Source of the DNA: Clostridiales bacterium Firm_04
GTDB taxonomy: Bacteria > Bacillota > Clostridia > Oscillospirales > Ruminococcaceae
Reading direction: 5' to 3'
Assembly: GCA_001603005.1 (NCBI GenBank)
Contig: LVAJ01000027.1
Span: 1-64,000 of the forward strand
DNA length: 64,000 nucleotides
Position numbers and translations under genes: made by a program. Below the pieces are notes generated by a model. It saw nothing but the letters and a program-made list of their open reading frames with translations, was not told the DNA's origin and made no database searches. Below are positions 1 to 8,951 of the stretch, in pieces. Every line of letters begins with the position of its first letter. Within the stretch, counting starts at the first letter, position 1.

Positions 1-105
1 GCCTCGCCATTCCGGCAAGGCTAGTTCTTTACTGCAAGGCGTCGATTGTTTGTCGCATACGAAGGAACAATTTATAAACCTATGAGTAATCCGCGCAGAT
101 CTTTA
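1..105. other. left-edge intergenic sequence with a hairpin
   Basis: No convincing gene is seen. A perfect inverted repeat (ATCCGCGCAGA at about 89-99 and its complement at about 111-121) spans the stop codon of the minus-strand ATPase gene. On the plus strand it is followed by TTTTGT, so it would stop plus-strand transcripts better than minus-strand ones. The first 24 bases are open in frame 1 and end in TAG, so they could be the tail of a plus-strand gene cut by the window edge. This cannot be decided here. Confidence 0.35.
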
Positions 106-1857
106 TCAGGTCTGCGCGGATTTTGTATCTGGTTCCGGTTTTTTTGGTGTCCATCCTCTAATAGTCTTTATCAGTTCAGTAATTCGCTGTTTCAAATCAG
201 ATTCACGTACTTGGGTTGAATTCTCCGCTGTAATATGCTTTACGACCTCCGAAGCAAAGGAGACTTTTCCTTTACCAAATGCCTTTTTTGTGGTTGCATT
301 CTTTTCAATATAAGGCGGGAATAGTTCATTCAAACCGCATTGTGGAAGATGACTTTTGTAGGTAGCGTTGATTGCTTGACTTGAAACATAATTCTCGATT
401 TCTTTCCCTTGAGTGATCCAACAGAATAGCTGCTTGGCTTTAAACTCCTTTTGAATGCGCTGTTTGGTTGCGTTTATTCTGGAGCATGGGGTTCTTTTAT
501 CGCTGTCAATCACGATTGCAGAGTTTCGGTTTGTAGTGAGAATTCCAATTAAATCATTTTCAGCCTGTGCTTCCTCGGCTGAATAATGAGACAAAAGCCT
601 TCCGCCATAATACAGGAACTGATAGTCAATGCCTTCACACAGATCGCCGCCGCCCCATATCTCTATCCATCGTTTGATGTAAATGCGGTCAGACGGGCCT
701 TCCACCCAGATAATGCCGTTTGATTGCAGCAAGTCGCTAGCTCTGACATCCAGATCATTCAACACTTCGCTTTTGGTGATGAAGTCATCTACAATCTGAA
801 TAGCAGATTTTCCATTCTCTTTTGTAATATGAAGAATCTGAGCATCCTCCTGATCAGCAAACATATTGATGGGGACATGAGAATGCGTTGTGAGAAATAC
901 ATAAGTGTTGGGATGATCTTCAATGTATGTGTCAATGTATTTAAATAGTCTGCGCTGTAATGCGGGGTGTAGATTATTTTCCAGTTCTTCAAACGCGAAA
1001 AAATAAATTGGAGATTCAGGAATATCTGTATGGTTGGTCTTAGCTTTTTGCTCTGCTTCTTTCTTTTGAAGCTCAGGGATTACTAACAAATTCAAAAGAA
1101 CAAGAATAATGGTCTTTAATCCACTTCCGGTTTTTGATAAGGGGTATCGGACACCATCTTCGTAAAGAAAAACTTCCCATTTTTCATTGTCAACTCTTTG
1201 GATAGTAATACCTGTGAATATGGATTCAGGATACATAATGGCATTTAATGCTTCCAAAAGTGAATGCTGAATGAGGTTTTCATCGTATTCGTCGTTATTA
1301 AGAATACGGTTTATTAAATTGGTTGCACCCGCCCCATTGACAGTCATTTCAAGCGATGAGTTGGATTCTTTTGGTACAACTTCTGGTACAATATCACGCT
1401 CAGCATTTAAGCGAAGACATTTAAACCTGTGATAATAATGATTAATATTGACAACAAGTTTATTTGCCATATCTGGATCAGACATATTCTGCGTTGTTAG
1501 ATTAATGGTTTTCCAGCTATCTCCAGCAGGGACTGCATCAAGACAATCTTTTCTTGAATTATCTATTCTGAATAATAATGATGGCAAATTCGGTACATAT
1601 GACGTAATGGTTAAAATGCCATTTTGCTGTTGTTTATCTATTGTCTCCTCTTTTTCAAGATGAATATTGCAAAAAATGTCTGCTTGTCGATTTTGAAAAA
1701 GTGGGTAGTCAGTCATTGCTTCAATCACATCAATACAGCTTGACTTTCCGCAGTTGTTTCTCCCAATCAATATATTCATTCGTTTGAGAGCAATTTTGCA
1801 ATCTCCATTTCTAAAAGATTTGTAATTACGAAAGATGATGTCTTCAATCTGCGGCAT
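106..1857 (-). CDS. OLD-family ATPase/TOPRIM nuclease in the R-M operon
   Basis: Predicted 583-residue cytosolic protein joining an ABC/SMC-like ATPase to a C-terminal TOPRIM nuclease domain, the layout of OLD (overcoming lysogenization defect) proteins such as GajA. Visible motifs: Walker A GRNNCGKSS (about residues 32-40), Walker B plus D-loop FAFEELENNLHP (about 289), H-loop TTHS, the TOPRIM glutamate in VEGPSD (about 385) and the metal motif DSD (about 450). The ATG at 1857 is preferred over an in-frame GTG at 1863 because GGAGGA lies 6 bases upstream of it. Last gene of the hsd operon, 16 bases after hsdM. No UvrD-like gajB partner follows inside the window. A sampled line has 18 G+C in 60 bases, against 37 in hsdM. 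Family membership is well supported; the defence role is inferred from context. Confidence 0.8.
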   Translation of the reverse strand: MPQIEDIIFRNYKSFRNGDCKIALKRMNILIGRNNCGKSSCIDVIEAMTDYPLFQNRQADIFCNIHLEKEETIDKQQQNGILTITSYVPNLPSLLFRIDNSRKDCLDAVPAGDSWKTINLTTQNMSDPDMANKLVVNINHYYHRFKCLRLNAERDIVPEVVPKESNSSLEMTVNGAGATNLINRILNNDEYDENLIQHSLLEALNAIMYPESIFTGITIQRVDNEKWEVFLYEDGVRYPLSKTGSGLKTIILVLLNLLVIPELQKKEAEQKAKTNHTDIPESPIYFFAFEELENNLHPALQRRLFKYIDTYIEDHPNTYVFLTTHSHVPINMFADQEDAQILHITKENGKSAIQIVDDFITKSEVLNDLDVRASDLLQSNGIIWVEGPSDRIYIKRWIEIWGGGDLCEGIDYQFLYYGGRLLSHYSAEEAQAENDLIGILTTNRNSAIVIDSDKRTPCSRINATKQRIQKEFKAKQLFCWITQGKEIENYVSSQAINATYKSHLPQCGLNELFPPYIEKNATTKKAFGKGKVSFASEVVKHITAENSTQVRESDLKQRITELIKTIRGWTPKKPEPDTKSAQT

Positions 1858-1873
1858 GAACACTCCTCCAATC

Positions 1874-3352
1874 TTATTTCAACTGCGCCTTCAACTCCTC
1901 AAAGCTCTCCAGCGCGCTCTGCAAATTCTCAATGATGCTGTCCGCGAGCACATCCGGTTCCGGCAGATGATCGAGGTCGGCAAGTGACTTGTCCTTGATC
2001 CAGAAGATATCAAGACTGGTCTTATCACGGGCGAGAATATCTTCAACCGAGAATTTCCGCCAGCGTCCCTCCGGATTCTCCTCCGACCATGTTTCCGTGC
2101 GGTTATGCCGGTTCTCCGGCTGATAGCATGACACAAAATCATCGAGATCGCTGTCGGTCATCGGATTCTTTTTCAGCGTGAAGTGAATATTCGTGCGGAA
2201 ATCATAGATCCAGACCTCTTTGGTCTGCATTTCGGCGCTCGCAGGACGCTTATCATAAAAGATGACATTCGCCTTGACACCCGGCTTATAGAAAATGCCG
2301 GTCGGCAGGCGGAGAATCGTATGCAGATCGCAGGTTTGCAGCAGTTTCTTGCGGACGGTTTCACCGGCGCCGCCCTCAAACAGCACATTATCCGGCACAA
2401 CGACCGCAGCCTTTCCGGTCGCTTTCAGGATCGTGTTGATATGCTGAACGAAATTGAGCTGCTTATTCGAGGTCGTTGTCCAGAAATCCTGCCGGTTATA
2501 GACGAGATCCTCGTCCTCCTGCTCGCCCTCCTCATTGGTAAAGGTGATTGAGGATTTCTTCCCGAAAGGGGGATTCGTCAGCACATAGTCCACGCGCACA
2601 CCGCTGTCCGTGAGCAGCGCATCGCCGAGCGTGACCGGAATCGTGCCGTAAATATCACCGATATTATGCAGATACAGATTCATCAGACAGAGCTTATAGG
2701 TCGTCGGGACAAGCTCATTGCCGAAGAATGTCTCGTTTTTCATAAAGGTTTTCTGATCGCGGTCAAGCGTATAATTCTGCGCAATGAACGACTGCGCGGC
2801 GAGGAAAAAGCCGCCGCTGCCGCAGCACGGATCCGCGATGGTTTTCATCGGTTCCGGACGCATACACCGCACCATTGCGCGGATCAGCGGGCGGGGCGTG
2901 AAGTACTGTCCTGCGCCGCTTTTGATGTCCTCTGCGTTTTTCTGGAGCAGTCCCTCATAGATCTCGCCTTTGACATCCGAGGACATGGCAACCCATTTCT
3001 CCTTGTCGATCATCTGCACGATGCGGTAGAAGATCGCGGCGTTCCGGATCTTATTGGTCGCGCCTGCGAAGATTTTGCCGAGGATGCCGCTCTGTTTTGC
3101 AAGCTCCTCCAGCGTTTTCTTGTACTGCGTCTCCAATGCCGCGCCTTTGAGTCCGCAGAGGTCTGCCCAGCCGAAGCCCGCCGGAATGCCGGTTTGCTTT
3201 TTGTAGGGCGGCTTGGAATATTCATCGGACATTTTGAGGAAGATCAGGTAGGTAAGCTGTTCGAGATAGTCGCCGTAGGATACGCCGTCATCGCGCAGCG
3301 GATTGCACATTCCCCAGACCTTTGATATGATGCTTGCGGTTTGTTCTGACAT
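1874..3352 (-). CDS. hsdM: type I restriction-modification DNA methyltransferase subunit M
   Basis: Adenine-N6 methyltransferase subunit (492 residues) of a type I restriction-modification enzyme; with HsdS it methylates the recognition site. The N-terminal helical HsdM domain is followed by the SAM-binding motif DPCCGSGG (about residue 175) and the catalytic NPPF (about 260), both intact, so activity is likely. ATG start with GGAGG 7 bases upstream, inside the end of the preceding cyclase-like gene; the gap is only 2 bases. Composition is host-like and GC-rich, unlike its two neighbours. Order in the operon: hsdR, HEPN gene, hsdS, cyclase-like gene, hsdM, OLD gene. Confidence 0.95.
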   Translation of the reverse strand: MSEQTASIISKVWGMCNPLRDDGVSYGDYLEQLTYLIFLKMSDEYSKPPYKKQTGIPAGFGWADLCGLKGAALETQYKKTLEELAKQSGILGKIFAGATNKIRNAAIFYRIVQMIDKEKWVAMSSDVKGEIYEGLLQKNAEDIKSGAGQYFTPRPLIRAMVRCMRPEPMKTIADPCCGSGGFFLAAQSFIAQNYTLDRDQKTFMKNETFFGNELVPTTYKLCLMNLYLHNIGDIYGTIPVTLGDALLTDSGVRVDYVLTNPPFGKKSSITFTNEEGEQEDEDLVYNRQDFWTTTSNKQLNFVQHINTILKATGKAAVVVPDNVLFEGGAGETVRKKLLQTCDLHTILRLPTGIFYKPGVKANVIFYDKRPASAEMQTKEVWIYDFRTNIHFTLKKNPMTDSDLDDFVSCYQPENRHNRTETWSEENPEGRWRKFSVEDILARDKTSLDIFWIKDKSLADLDHLPEPDVLADSIIENLQSALESFEELKAQLK

Positions 3353-3354
3353 TA

Positions 3355-4068
3355 TTATTCCTCCGCGATAAGTTCAATATGTCGTTTACTAATTCTTGGA
3401 AAGTTTTTATAGATATATATATATTTCTCCCGGATTGAAGGATTCGTTTCCGATTCTATTACTTTTTTAACATACCGAGCAAATGTTTTCCACTCGTTTT
3501 TTTCATGATATACTCCATAGAATAACAATAAAGAGTCAACACAGTAGAACAAATCCGTATCCTCGAAGGTATGAGTTTCTAGATAATACTTTCCATTTTC
3601 ATCGCAGTTCGTGATTGCACCATCTAATACTTCCTTGGTCATTATTACTCTTGGATATTTAGCAACATTTTCTTCAAGTAAATATGCATTTACAATTCCC
3701 TCACCAAAGAAAACATCATCTTCACAATATAGTTTTCCTTTTACAACCGCGCCTCTTGATAATACTGGAGTGAGAAGTTGCAACATTCTTACTTGAAAAT
3801 ATGAACAAAATGCAAGCAATCCTGCTAATGAATTGGTCTCTGAGCATTCTACAAAAAAGCACACTGTATCTGACATGACTTTCATATGTATCTTTTCACT
3901 AGGCACTAATGCTTTTCCTGTAGTATTTACAGTAACTGTAACCTTTTGATGGATTTCATCATAACACTGTGCAATTTCTTCACAGTTCTTATGCATAATT
4001 GAGTTTTTGAAGCCAAGTAAATCAATAATAGCTACATAGCATTCTTTGTACTCTCTTTTTTCTTTCAT
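3355..4068 (-). CDS. class III nucleotidyl cyclase-like protein in the R-M operon
   Basis: 237-residue protein with the pattern of a class III (adenylate/guanylate-type) cyclase domain. AIIDLLGF carries the first metal Asp (about D16), KVMSD the second (about D67), then RGAVVKGKLY (about 105) and FGEGIVNAYLLE with the family Asn (about N127). The Arg that usually sits four residues after that Asn is Leu here, so catalysis may be changed or lost. Pycsar pyrimidine cyclases share this fold, but no Pycsar-type effector is obvious next door; the HEPN gene is the only candidate. The ATG at 4068 is chosen over GTG at 4074 because of GGGAGGA upstream. AT-rich (19 G+C in 60 bases at 3661). Fold assignment is a motif-level inference. 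Confidence 0.65.
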   Translation of the reverse strand: MKEKREYKECYVAIIDLLGFKNSIMHKNCEEIAQCYDEIHQKVTVTVNTTGKALVPSEKIHMKVMSDTVCFFVECSETNSLAGLLAFCSYFQVRMLQLLTPVLSRGAVVKGKLYCEDDVFFGEGIVNAYLLEENVAKYPRVIMTKEVLDGAITNCDENGKYYLETHTFEDTDLFYCVDSLLLFYGVYHEKNEWKTFARYVKKVIESETNPSIREKYIYIYKNFPRISKRHIELIAEE

Positions 4069-4070
4069 AA

Positions 4071-5204
4071 TCACAATCCTCCCTCAAAAGCCTTTTTGAG
4101 AATGCTCTGCCGCAGGGCTTCTGCCTGCTGCAAGGCGGCATCTACGGTTTGTTCGATTTGGTCGCAGACGGATAAACGGGATTCGATCTCTGCTAATACT
4201 TCTGCTGCTTCATCATCTGATACCACAGGAACAGGTGTATCTCTGATATCATCCAATCCAAGCCCCATTTTTCCTGCTCCGCGCTTATTCTTCAACAAGT
4301 CTTTCTGTCCCCAATCGCTGCGAAGATAGTAAGCCATAAACTTTCCCTGATTTGAGTTCTGAAAACGAACAACGGCAATATGCTGATTGATATATGCTTC
4401 TGGAATTGTTTCAGGAACAAGACCGATGCTTCCCAAATCAGCAGTAATAGAAATCAAAACATCATTTGGCTGCAACCGCGAGCGCAAACCTTCCGCTCTA
4501 TCCGGCAGAAAGACATTCTGTATATCGTCAAAGTTGATTTCAATACCTGTTCGTGTCAGATTGCCGATGCGTATAAACAATGCGCCTCTGTCGCTGTAAT
4601 ACTGCGCCCAACCGCGAGAACCGCTTGTAACAAGCGTTGTCAAATCTCGAATAGGGGCTTTCTTCTCAATATGAGCAAACGCCTCTTTCAGCACCGCCTG
4701 CCGATACACCGCAAGCTGCGCTTTGGTTTGTTTGAGCGTTTCCACGCCGCTTTCAAGCTGCGAAAACAGCTCCTCAATCCGCGCCACAATGCGCGCTTGT
4801 TCTTTCAGCGGCGGGACAGCGACTTTGATCTTTGAATACTGCTGAATCCAATATCGCTTGTGTGTACTGCTATCAAACTGAATGATCTGCATTCTATAAT
4901 AAATGTACTTCGGATTTACAAGTTCTGTATTGGGTATCAATATCTTCATTGCAGAAGATTTTACCTTGAATTTGAAATTCACATACTGACTTGCAGTTGT
5001 AAAATCATCGAAAATGATAACCGGTAAATTGTCATAGATTCCGGTTGTTTCGTCTGTATAACCGAGAATGAACGTTTTTCCGGCAGTTAAGACGGGGATT
5101 TTATATTTGTCATCATATTTCGTCGATTCTACGATATAGGCGGTCGGCTGCTCATAAGATAGTAAGTCACCGAGTTCATATATTATGTTACTAGAATCAT
5201 GCAT
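4071..5204 (-). CDS. hsdS: type I restriction-modification specificity subunit S
   Basis: DNA-specificity subunit (about 377 residues) with the usual two target-recognition domains, each followed by a conserved helical spacer. TRD1 (about residues 1-140) leads into VPPLKEQARIVARIEELF. TRD2 (about 165-310) leads into the second spacer, ending in RQSILKKAFEGGL. Full length, no frameshift. Several start codons are possible (5234, 5210, 5204); GAGG lies 9 bases before 5204 and only 3 before 5210, so 5204 is preferred. It overlaps the HEPN gene by 8 bases. TRD1 looks more AT-rich than TRD2, consistent with TRD exchange in this family. Confidence 0.92.
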   Translation of the reverse strand: MHDSSNIIYELGDLLSYEQPTAYIVESTKYDDKYKIPVLTAGKTFILGYTDETTGIYDNLPVIIFDDFTTASQYVNFKFKVKSSAMKILIPNTELVNPKYIYYRMQIIQFDSSTHKRYWIQQYSKIKVAVPPLKEQARIVARIEELFSQLESGVETLKQTKAQLAVYRQAVLKEAFAHIEKKAPIRDLTTLVTSGSRGWAQYYSDRGALFIRIGNLTRTGIEINFDDIQNVFLPDRAEGLRSRLQPNDVLISITADLGSIGLVPETIPEAYINQHIAVVRFQNSNQGKFMAYYLRSDWGQKDLLKNKRGAGKMGLGLDDIRDTPVPVVSDDEAAEVLAEIESRLSVCDQIEQTVDAALQQAEALRQSILKKAFEGGL

Positions 5205-6024
5205 CTCCATTTTCCTCATTCTTTTGCTGAGCATATATTCTTAATTCGTCAGATAACTTAATTAGTAAATCTATTGTTAGAATGGCTTTTAGCGAATGTT
5301 CTTTGGATCCAAAGTTCAGTTGATCTCCATGGCAAATCTTATTACGTAATGGTTGTGAAGTCCAAAGTGAAGTATCAGATGAGGAATCTAAGATCACTTC
5401 TTTGATATATTTGGCAAAACTATACCATGCTCCGGTATTCATTTCACTTATAAAAAGCATCTGCATTAATTGTCCTCTTTCTGTATTAAGATACTTTGCA
5501 TCAAAGCAAAAGACCTCTGTCACAGCTTCCTTATCATCTTTTGTCAGATATAATTGATTTTGTTTAGCGACAGATACAACATCTGCTGATACACCATATA
5601 ATTGACACATTAATAATGATGTTGAAGCATAATAGTACCCTAAATTATGCAACTCAATTGCTTGTGATAGAATCGGATATCGTTCTGGCTTGATTGTAGT
5701 AATTGATAGCCATCTCTGTTTCATTGACTCAATATAACTATCTGACATATAGGAAAAAACTACGTCGTTAATCTGATTATATGAAGCGTTGGATTTATGT
5801 AATTCAATTATTTTGTGCCGAAACTGTTTATCCTCAACATCATAAAGAGGCCAGTGTAATTCATCAATCGCAGTTAGATAACTTGCATATTCACCAACAG
5901 CGTCAATTAAGTCAATAATTTTAGTATAATCAAATTTAGATACTCGTTCAACAATTTTATCGACAGCATCGCACAGAATGGTTAGGGCGTTTGCCATGTT
6001 ATCAAGCATTGGATTATTATTCAT
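5197..6024 (-). CDS. HEPN-motif protein between hsdR and hsdS
   Basis: 275-residue, mostly helical protein of unknown name. Near its C-terminus it has RNKICHGDQ (R227-H232), matching the R-N-x3-H signature of HEPN ribonuclease domains, followed by a helix starting SLKAILTIDLL, the usual HEPN context. HEPN proteins often act as RNases in toxin, abortive-infection and CRISPR systems, but no activity can be proven here. Strong Shine-Dalgarno AAAGGAGG before the ATG. It starts 12 bases after hsdR and runs into hsdS, so it is co-transcribed and translationally coupled. AT-rich (18 G+C in 60 bases at 5701) next to GC-rich hsdR (37 in 60 at 6181), which suggests insertion as cargo. Confidence 0.65.
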   Translation of the reverse strand: MNNNPMLDNMANALTILCDAVDKIVERVSKFDYTKIIDLIDAVGEYASYLTAIDELHWPLYDVEDKQFRHKIIELHKSNASYNQINDVVFSYMSDSYIESMKQRWLSITTIKPERYPILSQAIELHNLGYYYASTSLLMCQLYGVSADVVSVAKQNQLYLTKDDKEAVTEVFCFDAKYLNTERGQLMQMLFISEMNTGAWYSFAKYIKEVILDSSSDTSLWTSQPLRNKICHGDQLNFGSKEHSLKAILTIDLLIKLSDELRIYAQQKNEENGDA

Positions 6025-6035
6025 TCGGTCCTCCT

Positions 6036-8789
6036 TTACGCCACCAACTCAATATTCATTTCCATTAAAATTTTCTCATAATCATCCCCGAACACCTCAT
6101 AGAAGCGCCCGAGTCCGCCCATGCGGTCAAAGGGAGAGAGCTCCAGATCCTCCGGCTCCACGCTGAGCGAGCTGCTGATATGGTCGCGGATCAGCCGCAG
6201 CCATTCCATCTGCTCCGCCGTGAAATGCACTGATCCGGCATTGCGTTTCAGCGTCCACTGCTGGAAATTCTGATTGACCGTATCCGCAAACGGGGCAAGG
6301 CGGTCGCTCGCGCCCATCTCAAACCGGATCATCGAGATCAGGTCGGTGAGCTGCGCCATCGTGCCGCGCCTGACCTTTTCCGGCTGCTGCATCGCATAGC
6401 AATCCCACAGGCGCTCCGTCGTGATGCGGCGTTCTTTCAGCTTTGCATAGAGCGCTTTGAGCTGCCCGATCGCCATCGGCATATCGCGGAAGCGCTGATC
6501 GTAGAGGATGCGCAGCGCAAGGATTTCGTCCTTGTGTTCCTCAATAAATGCGCGGAAATCGGTGATCGTCTGCGCCGCGTGCTTCTCCTGATCGGTGTCG
6601 AATCCGGCAAATGTCACGCTGTCGAGATTCACATTGTCGATGATCTGCTCATGACAGCGGCGGACATTTTCGATGAAATCACGCGCCGCCGGATTGTGGA
6701 ACGGCTTGACCGCCTCTTTCAGCATTTCTGCCTGCGCCTGATGCATCTGTTCGATCTGCTCCGGCGTGGGATCGTCGCCGCTTTCCGAGAGGACAAAACC
6801 TGCCCTTGCTGCAATCGCATCCTGATCGAATGCGTCAAGCAGCTTCTGCGCCACCTGACTCGCCGATGCACCGACCTGCTGCGTGAACTGTTTGCGCTCC
6901 GCATCGCTCATCTGACTGTTCAGCCGGATGATGCGGTTTGCCAGCGATGTGAGAATATCCGCGTCGGTCGTATTCAGTGCGGCGTTCATCATCAGCTCTT
7001 TCATGGGGACAGTCGGCTTGCGCTCCAGTGCGCGGGTATCGCATTTCTTGGATTTCGTGACACCGACCGCGTCCACAATGACAAAGTGATCCTTGTTTTC
7101 GGTCGCAGAGGGCGAAACCTTTTGCAGATCGTCCTTGCTCAGTGTGCGGGTGCCGCGGCCTTTCATCTGCTCAAAATAGTTCTTGCTGCGGACATCGCGC
7201 ATGAAGATCAGACACTCGATCGGCTTGACATCGGTGCCGGTTGCGATCATGTCAACGGTCACGGCAATGCGCGGGTAATAATCATTCCGGAATTCGCTGA
7301 GCGTTTCTTCCGGATTTTTCGCGTGATAGGTGATCTTACGGCAGAATTCATTGCCCTCGCCGAATTCATCGCGCACAATCTGGATGATGTCATCGGCATG
7401 GCTGTCCGTCTTGGCAAAGATCAGCGTTTTCGGGACTTCTTTTCGCTGTGGGAACAGCTGTGTGAACAGGGCATCCTTGAATGCACGGATGACTGTGCGA
7501 ATCTGACTCGGGTTCACAATGTCACGGTCAAGCTGTGACGGCACATAATCCACATCTTCATCCAGCTGCTGCCAGCGTCTTGCGCGGGAGAGGCGTTCAC
7601 GGGTTTCGATCATCTGCTTCATGATGTGCCCGCCTTTTTTGCCGATCTCCGTTTCAATGATGAAGATATCCTCACCGACATTGACGCCGTCAACAATAGC
7701 CTGCTCACGCGGGTACTCGCTGACGATATTCTGATGAAAAAACGCAAATGTGCGCTTATCCGGTGTTGCAGTTAGCCCGACAATGAATGAATCGAAATAG
7801 TCGAGCACCTGCTTCCATACATTATAAATGGAACGGTGGCACTCGTCCACGATGATACAGTCAAAGAACTCAGGCGGATATTTCGCGTTATATACGACCT
7901 CTTTCGGTGCCTTGCTGTCTGCGGTCGTATACTCTGCAAAGGGCGTTTCCTCGGCACTTTCGTCCAGTTCTTCTCCTTTGAGGATAGAGTACATCCGCTG
8001 AATTGTGCTGATATAAATATTCGTATCCTGCGGCATCCGCGAGGTTTTCAGCCGGTGAACACCGTAAATACTGGAAAACGGGCGCGGATCATCATTCGGC
8101 ATATAGGCAAGAAATTCACGCTCTGCCTGTTCACCCAGACTTTTGGTATCCACCAGAAACAGGATGCGGTTCATGTTGCCGTATTTGAGCAGTCGGTATG
8201 CGGCTGTGATTGCGGTAAAAGTTTTGCCTGCACCGGTAGCCATCTGAATCAAAGCGCGGGACTTGTTTTCTGCAAAAGACTTGTCCAGATTCTCGATCGC
8301 ACGAATCTGACAGGCACGGAATCCGGTCGAATCAAACGGAATGGGCTGCTTGAGATTGTTCCGAATCGTATTCTTTTCCTGCATCAGCCGCTGTAGTGTT
8401 TCAGGTCTGTGGAAAGAAAAGACATCCCGCGAGCGATACTTGATATCATCGTAATCCGTAAACCGCGTAAGCCTTCCAGTTGATTCGTATGCAAACCGGA
8501 TCCGGTAGTTCCCGGTGATCCATTTCAGTGTGCTGTTTGCATAGCGGGCAGACTGCTGTTCAACCGAGGTAATATCTTCACCCTTTTCCTCTCGCTTGGC
8601 TTCAATCACGCCGACAGGTACACCGTTTACGAAAAGGGCATAATCAACCTCGCCGGTGCTGGTCGGGAATTCCCGTACTGCTACACCGAGCGATGCAGAG
8701 ATATTCATTTGCTTGGTATCCTGAATCACCCAGCCGGCTTGTCTGAGCTTTTCATCTATGATTTGTCTTGTTTTTTCTTCCGGCGACAC
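6036..8789 (-). CDS. hsdR: type I restriction enzyme subunit R (nuclease-helicase)
   Basis: 917-residue motor and nuclease subunit of the type I enzyme. Domains in order: an N-terminal PD-(D/E)XK nuclease with VDYALF and VIEAKRE (about residues 48-66), a superfamily 2 helicase with MATGAGKTF (about 185), DECHRS (about 313) and LTATPDKR, a second RecA-like domain, and a C-terminal helical R-subunit region. Start is GTG at 8789, supported by AGGAGGG 7 bases upstream; the nearby ATG is out of frame. First gene of the operon, with its own consensus-like promoter. No truncation seen. Confidence 0.95.
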   Translation of the reverse strand: MSPEEKTRQIIDEKLRQAGWVIQDTKQMNISASLGVAVREFPTSTGEVDYALFVNGVPVGVIEAKREEKGEDITSVEQQSARYANSTLKWITGNYRIRFAYESTGRLTRFTDYDDIKYRSRDVFSFHRPETLQRLMQEKNTIRNNLKQPIPFDSTGFRACQIRAIENLDKSFAENKSRALIQMATGAGKTFTAITAAYRLLKYGNMNRILFLVDTKSLGEQAEREFLAYMPNDDPRPFSSIYGVHRLKTSRMPQDTNIYISTIQRMYSILKGEELDESAEETPFAEYTTADSKAPKEVVYNAKYPPEFFDCIIVDECHRSIYNVWKQVLDYFDSFIVGLTATPDKRTFAFFHQNIVSEYPREQAIVDGVNVGEDIFIIETEIGKKGGHIMKQMIETRERLSRARRWQQLDEDVDYVPSQLDRDIVNPSQIRTVIRAFKDALFTQLFPQRKEVPKTLIFAKTDSHADDIIQIVRDEFGEGNEFCRKITYHAKNPEETLSEFRNDYYPRIAVTVDMIATGTDVKPIECLIFMRDVRSKNYFEQMKGRGTRTLSKDDLQKVSPSATENKDHFVIVDAVGVTKSKKCDTRALERKPTVPMKELMMNAALNTTDADILTSLANRIIRLNSQMSDAERKQFTQQVGASASQVAQKLLDAFDQDAIAARAGFVLSESGDDPTPEQIEQMHQAQAEMLKEAVKPFHNPAARDFIENVRRCHEQIIDNVNLDSVTFAGFDTDQEKHAAQTITDFRAFIEEHKDEILALRILYDQRFRDMPMAIGQLKALYAKLKERRITTERLWDCYAMQQPEKVRRGTMAQLTDLISMIRFEMGASDRLAPFADTVNQNFQQWTLKRNAGSVHFTAEQMEWLRLIRDHISSSLSVEPEDLELSPFDRMGGLGRFYEVFGDDYEKILMEMNIELVA

Positions 8790-8819
8790 GGTTCATCCCT
8801 CCTCGACGGTTTTCTTTAT

Positions 8820-8848
8820 ATTATACCATATTTTAGACAATAATTCAA
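8820..8848 (-). promoter_or_regulatory. promoter of the hsd operon
   Basis: Minus-strand -35 TTGAAT (8848-8843) and -10 TATAAT (8825-8820), spacer 17. Placed about 30 bases before the hsdR ribosome binding site. No inverted repeat typical of a C-protein operator was noticed. Confidence 0.75.
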
Positions 8849-8892
8849 CCAGTTTTCAGTGCTAAATCGTGTTTTCATCCGAAAGCATAATT

Positions 8893-8950
8893 ACAAAAAG
8901 CCGCAACAGTAATCAGGAAACAATCATCCTAACCACCGTCACGGCTTTAT
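8893..8950 (-). terminator. possible terminator after the Fic gene
   Basis: On the minus strand AAAGCCG overlaps the Fic gene end and pairs with CGGCTTT followed by further T residues. The loop is long (about 35 bases), so strength is doubtful. Confidence 0.4.
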
Positions 8951-8951
8951 C

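Noticed and set aside
3355-4068. Calling the cyclase-like gene a Pycsar cyclase
   Set aside because: No recognised Pycsar effector is adjacent and the expected Arg is missing, so only the fold-level similarity is claimed.
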